Shown here: positions 62,211 to 64,000 of the stretch, piece after piece
Layout: each line of letters starts with the position of its first letter
Position numbering within the stretch: position 1 is the first letter of the stretch
DNA from: Trichormus variabilis 0441
GTDB lineage: Bacteria > Cyanobacteriota > Cyanobacteriia > Cyanobacteriales > Nostocaceae
NCBI RefSeq assembly: GCF_009856605.1
Contig: NZ_CP047244.1
Span: forward strand, 124,001-188,000
Direction: 5' to 3'
Length of the DNA: 64,000 nucleotides
Notes under the pieces: generated by a model
Told to the model about the DNA's origin: nothing
Seen by the model: only the letters and a program-made list of their open reading frames with translations
The model's database searches: none
Program-made: the position numbers and the translations under genes

Positions 62211-64000
62211 TAAAGAAATCACTTTCTTTAACTCTTCTACAGAACTGGACGTGAGAGTTTCCCCTCATCCAGCTCCTCAACAAATTGGCTTCTTTCATAA
62301 GTACCGCTTTTGACTCAGAGATATTTAAAAGGGATGAGCCTCTAGATAATCCTGTGTTAAAACTGAACGTGAGATTGACCCATCTGTAACAGTTTTAGTA
62401 TCGTGACAATGGCGGTGGAGTAATTGGAGGTTGTTGTAAGAGTTTTTCCCTTTTCTAGATTTAGGAATAACATGGTCAACTTCCATCAAATCTCCATCAC
62501 GGAAAAAGAGTCCGCAATGAGCGCATTTACCTTGTTGCTCTTTTAATAAAGTTGCAACTGTTGTAGGCGCTTCTGGGTGATGACCCATTCTGCAACTCCA
62601 GTAAACCCAATCTCCATCGTAGGGACTGCGATTATCTTTCACTTTGACGTGTCTGATAATTTTGGTATCACTGTGCTTAATAAGCTGATGACCATCAGGT
62701 GTACTAAAACACCATTTATTTGTTTGAGCTACTCTCCAGTATTTGTTAGCAATTTCGTGCTTACTACTGTGAGTACATCTATTAGTAGCCCAAGCACGCA
62801 GTTTTTGATAAGTTAAAAAGTCCGCTTTTGAAAAAGCTCTGCTACTGACACCGATAGAATAAAAGTTTGCCCACCCTTTGATCACAGGATTTAATTTACT
62901 GATGAGAGTTTCTTGTGGAGAGAGAGCATGGGTGTCAATTATTCGGGCGATGTGAAGCAAATGCTGTTTCAACTTATCCTTGCTTGGAGTAATCAGGGTT
63001 TTAAATCCAAGTAACTGACCATACGAATTTTTGGCACTTAGGTAGTTTCCTACGGGATATTGCCTAATATGAAATCCGAGAAAGTCAAAACCCAATTTTC
63101 CTTCATAAGATTGGAAAGTATGAGTTAAAGATGTTTTACTTGGTTTTAACTCTAGTCCGATGCCTTTTAACCAATCAGCAATTAGAGTTTGACATTTTTG
63201 AACTATGGAGAGGTCTTCATGGATGACCACAAAGTCATCTGCATATCTGATTAAGGCTGGTGGTCGAATTGTCCGCTTCTTACCATTAATTTTGCGGTCT
63301 ATTCGCGGAAATGCCATCTTAATCTGATTTTCTAACCCATGTAAGGCAATATTTGCCAGCAAAGGAGATATAACGCCTCCTTGTGGTGTCCCTTCCAGGT
63401 TAGGAAATAAACTATCTCCATCTAACACCCCAGCCCTGAGCCATGCTTTGATTTGACGGCGTAGGCTGGGAAATGTGTTCAGTTTTGTCAATAATGCTTC
63501 ATGGTTGATGCGTTCAAAGCACTTGCAAATATCAGCATCTAGCACATACTTTGCCTTTTGCTTGATATTAAGATAAATTGCACTAATTGCATCATGCACC
63601 GAACGCCCTGGTCGAAAGCCATAAGAATTAGGTTCAAAACGTGCTTCCCATTCGGGTTCTAGTGCCATTTTGACTAAGGCTTGCAATGCACGGTCATACA
63701 TTGTGGGAATACCCAGAGGTCTTTTTTCTTGGGTTAGAGGCTTTGGTATCCAGACTCTTCGCACAGCATTTGCTTTGGAAGAGAGTTTGAGACGTTTAAC
63801 CAGTTGCAAACGTTGGTGGGGTGTTAATAGTTTGACACCATCTACCCCAGCCGTCTTTTTCCCTTGATTATCCTGAGTTACCTTTCTGACCGCAATACAT
63901 TTTGCTGACCAGGACTTGAGTAGGGTTTTCTGAAGCTGGCGAACTGTAGTGACATCTTCACGATTCGCGGCTTGGTATATTCTTTTTTGCAGCTTGTAAA
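62211..64000 (-). mobile_element. Group II intron, 3' portion (5' part outside the window)
   Basis: Domain V is identifiable at 62242-62275: a 34-nt hairpin on the minus strand starting GAGCTGGATGAG, with a GAAA loop and ending GTCCAGTTC. It has the AGC catalytic triad and 8 bp of perfect or wobble base pairing. A domain-VI-like stem (AAAGAAA/TTTCTTT) follows. The maturase ORF lies just upstream of domain V and runs off the window. Confidence 0.85.
62325..64000 (-). CDS. ltrA: Group II intron reverse transcriptase/maturase with HNH endonuclease domain (5' partial)
   Basis: The frame is open from 62325 to the window edge, so the start lies outside; the visible part is about 558 codons. In order: LQKRIYQAANREDVTTVRQL (N-terminus), TAGVDGVKLLTPHQR, RRVWIPKPLTQEKRPLGIPT (RT1), YVLDADICKCFERINHEALL (RT3), EGTPQGGVISPLLANIALHG (RT4), ALIRYADDFVVIHED (catalytic YADD), then the thumb/maturase X domain (VIKGWANFYSIGVSSRAFSK). 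The C-terminal HNH has CAHCGLFF...MEVDHVIPKSRKG and HRHCHD. It is a mobile intron protein that splices its intron and copies it into target DNA. Internal in-frame TTG (63809) is not the start. Confidence 0.93.
   Translation of the reverse strand, partial: YKLQKRIYQAANREDVTTVRQLQKTLLKSWSAKCIAVRKVTQDNQGKKTAGVDGVKLLTPHQRLQLVKRLKLSSKANAVRRVWIPKPLTQEKRPLGIPTMYDRALQALVKMALEPEWEARFEPNSYGFRPGRSVHDAISAIYLNIKQKAKYVLDADICKCFERINHEALLTKLNTFPSLRRQIKAWLRAGVLDGDSLFPNLEGTPQGGVISPLLANIALHGLENQIKMAFPRIDRKINGKKRTIRPPALIRYADDFVVIHEDLSIVQKCQTLIADWLKGIGLELKPSKTSLTHTFQSYEGKLGFDFLGFHIRQYPVGNYLSAKNSYGQLLGFKTLITPSKDKLKQHLLHIARIIDTHALSPQETLISKLNPVIKGWANFYSIGVSSRAFSKADFLTYQKLRAWATNRCTHSSKHEIANKYWRVAQTNKWCFSTPDGHQLIKHSDTKIIRHVKVKDNRSPYDGDWVYWSCRMGHHPEAPTTVATLLKEQQGKCAHCGLFFRDGDLMEVDHVIPKSRKGKNSYNNLQLLHRHCHDTKTVTDGSISRSVLTQDYLEAHPF

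Noticed and set aside
54805..64000. A diversity-generating retroelement (reverse transcriptase plus Avd-like four-helix bundle)
   Set aside because: The reverse transcriptase has group II maturase and HNH domains and a downstream domain V, is 7 kb from the four-helix gene, and no template/variable repeat pair was seen.

Overview
The window looks like part of a large conjugative plasmid, or an integrated conjugative element, of a filamentous cyanobacterium of the Nostocales. The evidence is dense GCGATCGC (HIP1-type) palindromes, Nostoc-style short palindromic and STRR-like repeats inside and between genes, cyanobacterial transposon families, and a CHAT/DUF1822/sigma operon of cyanobacterial type. 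No rRNA, tRNA, CRISPR array or housekeeping synteny was found. The assignment is inference from sequence features only.

Layout. 1-1.9 kb: an IS1380-type transposase gene broken by an IS630-type element. 2.2-28 kb, almost all on the minus strand: a replication and DNA-processing module. It holds a clamp-loader delta' and delta pair (holB, holA), a family-B DNA polymerase precisely split by an IS5-family element, DnaX, a beta sliding clamp (DnaN), a DNA N6-adenine methyltransferase-like protein, a primase-polymerase, an MrfA-like helicase, a RecB-like nuclease, and a near-complete PRTRC cassette (proteins E, C, F, B, A and ThiF, a bacterial ubiquitin-like/E1/JAB-peptidase set). Several of these proteins end or begin with QLSLF-type peptides, the classic beta-clamp-binding motif, so the plasmid appears to carry its own clamp and tagged clients. 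Many non-coupled genes in this half are preceded by a stem-loop 10-45 nt before the start. Six genes also share an upstream box (ACCAC, 8-12 nt, then ACGC), with two weaker candidates. I do not recognise this box.

25.7-28.5 kb: a glycosyltransferase, a FolD-like protein with altered catalytic positions, and small unknowns. 28.7-33.2 kb, plus strand: a tight four-gene operon of sigma-70-like factor, DUF1822 protein, membrane-anchored CHAT protease and CPBP intramembrane protease. It is followed by a decayed tandem array copied from the 3' end of the protease gene, with a secreted-protein gene lying inside it. 34.6-41.5 kb: a 2,296-residue secreted-type protein (lysozyme-like N-terminus, Hint domain, RTX and EF-hand-like repeats). 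41.7-45.2 kb, minus strand: a phage-type endonuclease-like protein, a TGT/DpdA-like transglycosylase fused to a DUF6884-like domain (possible 7-deazaguanine DNA modification), and a PD-(D/E)XK-like protein.

45.4-64 kb, minus strand: a type IV secretion/conjugation operon (VirB3-, VirB4-, VirB5-, VirB6-, VirB8-, VirB10- and VirB9-like proteins, a VirD4 coupling protein and two unknowns). It has been invaded by a TnpB transposon, a four-helix-bundle cassette flanked by inverted repeats, and at the right edge a group II intron that splits a small hydrophobic gene. No relaxase, ParA/ParB or origin was recognised; these may lie outside the window.
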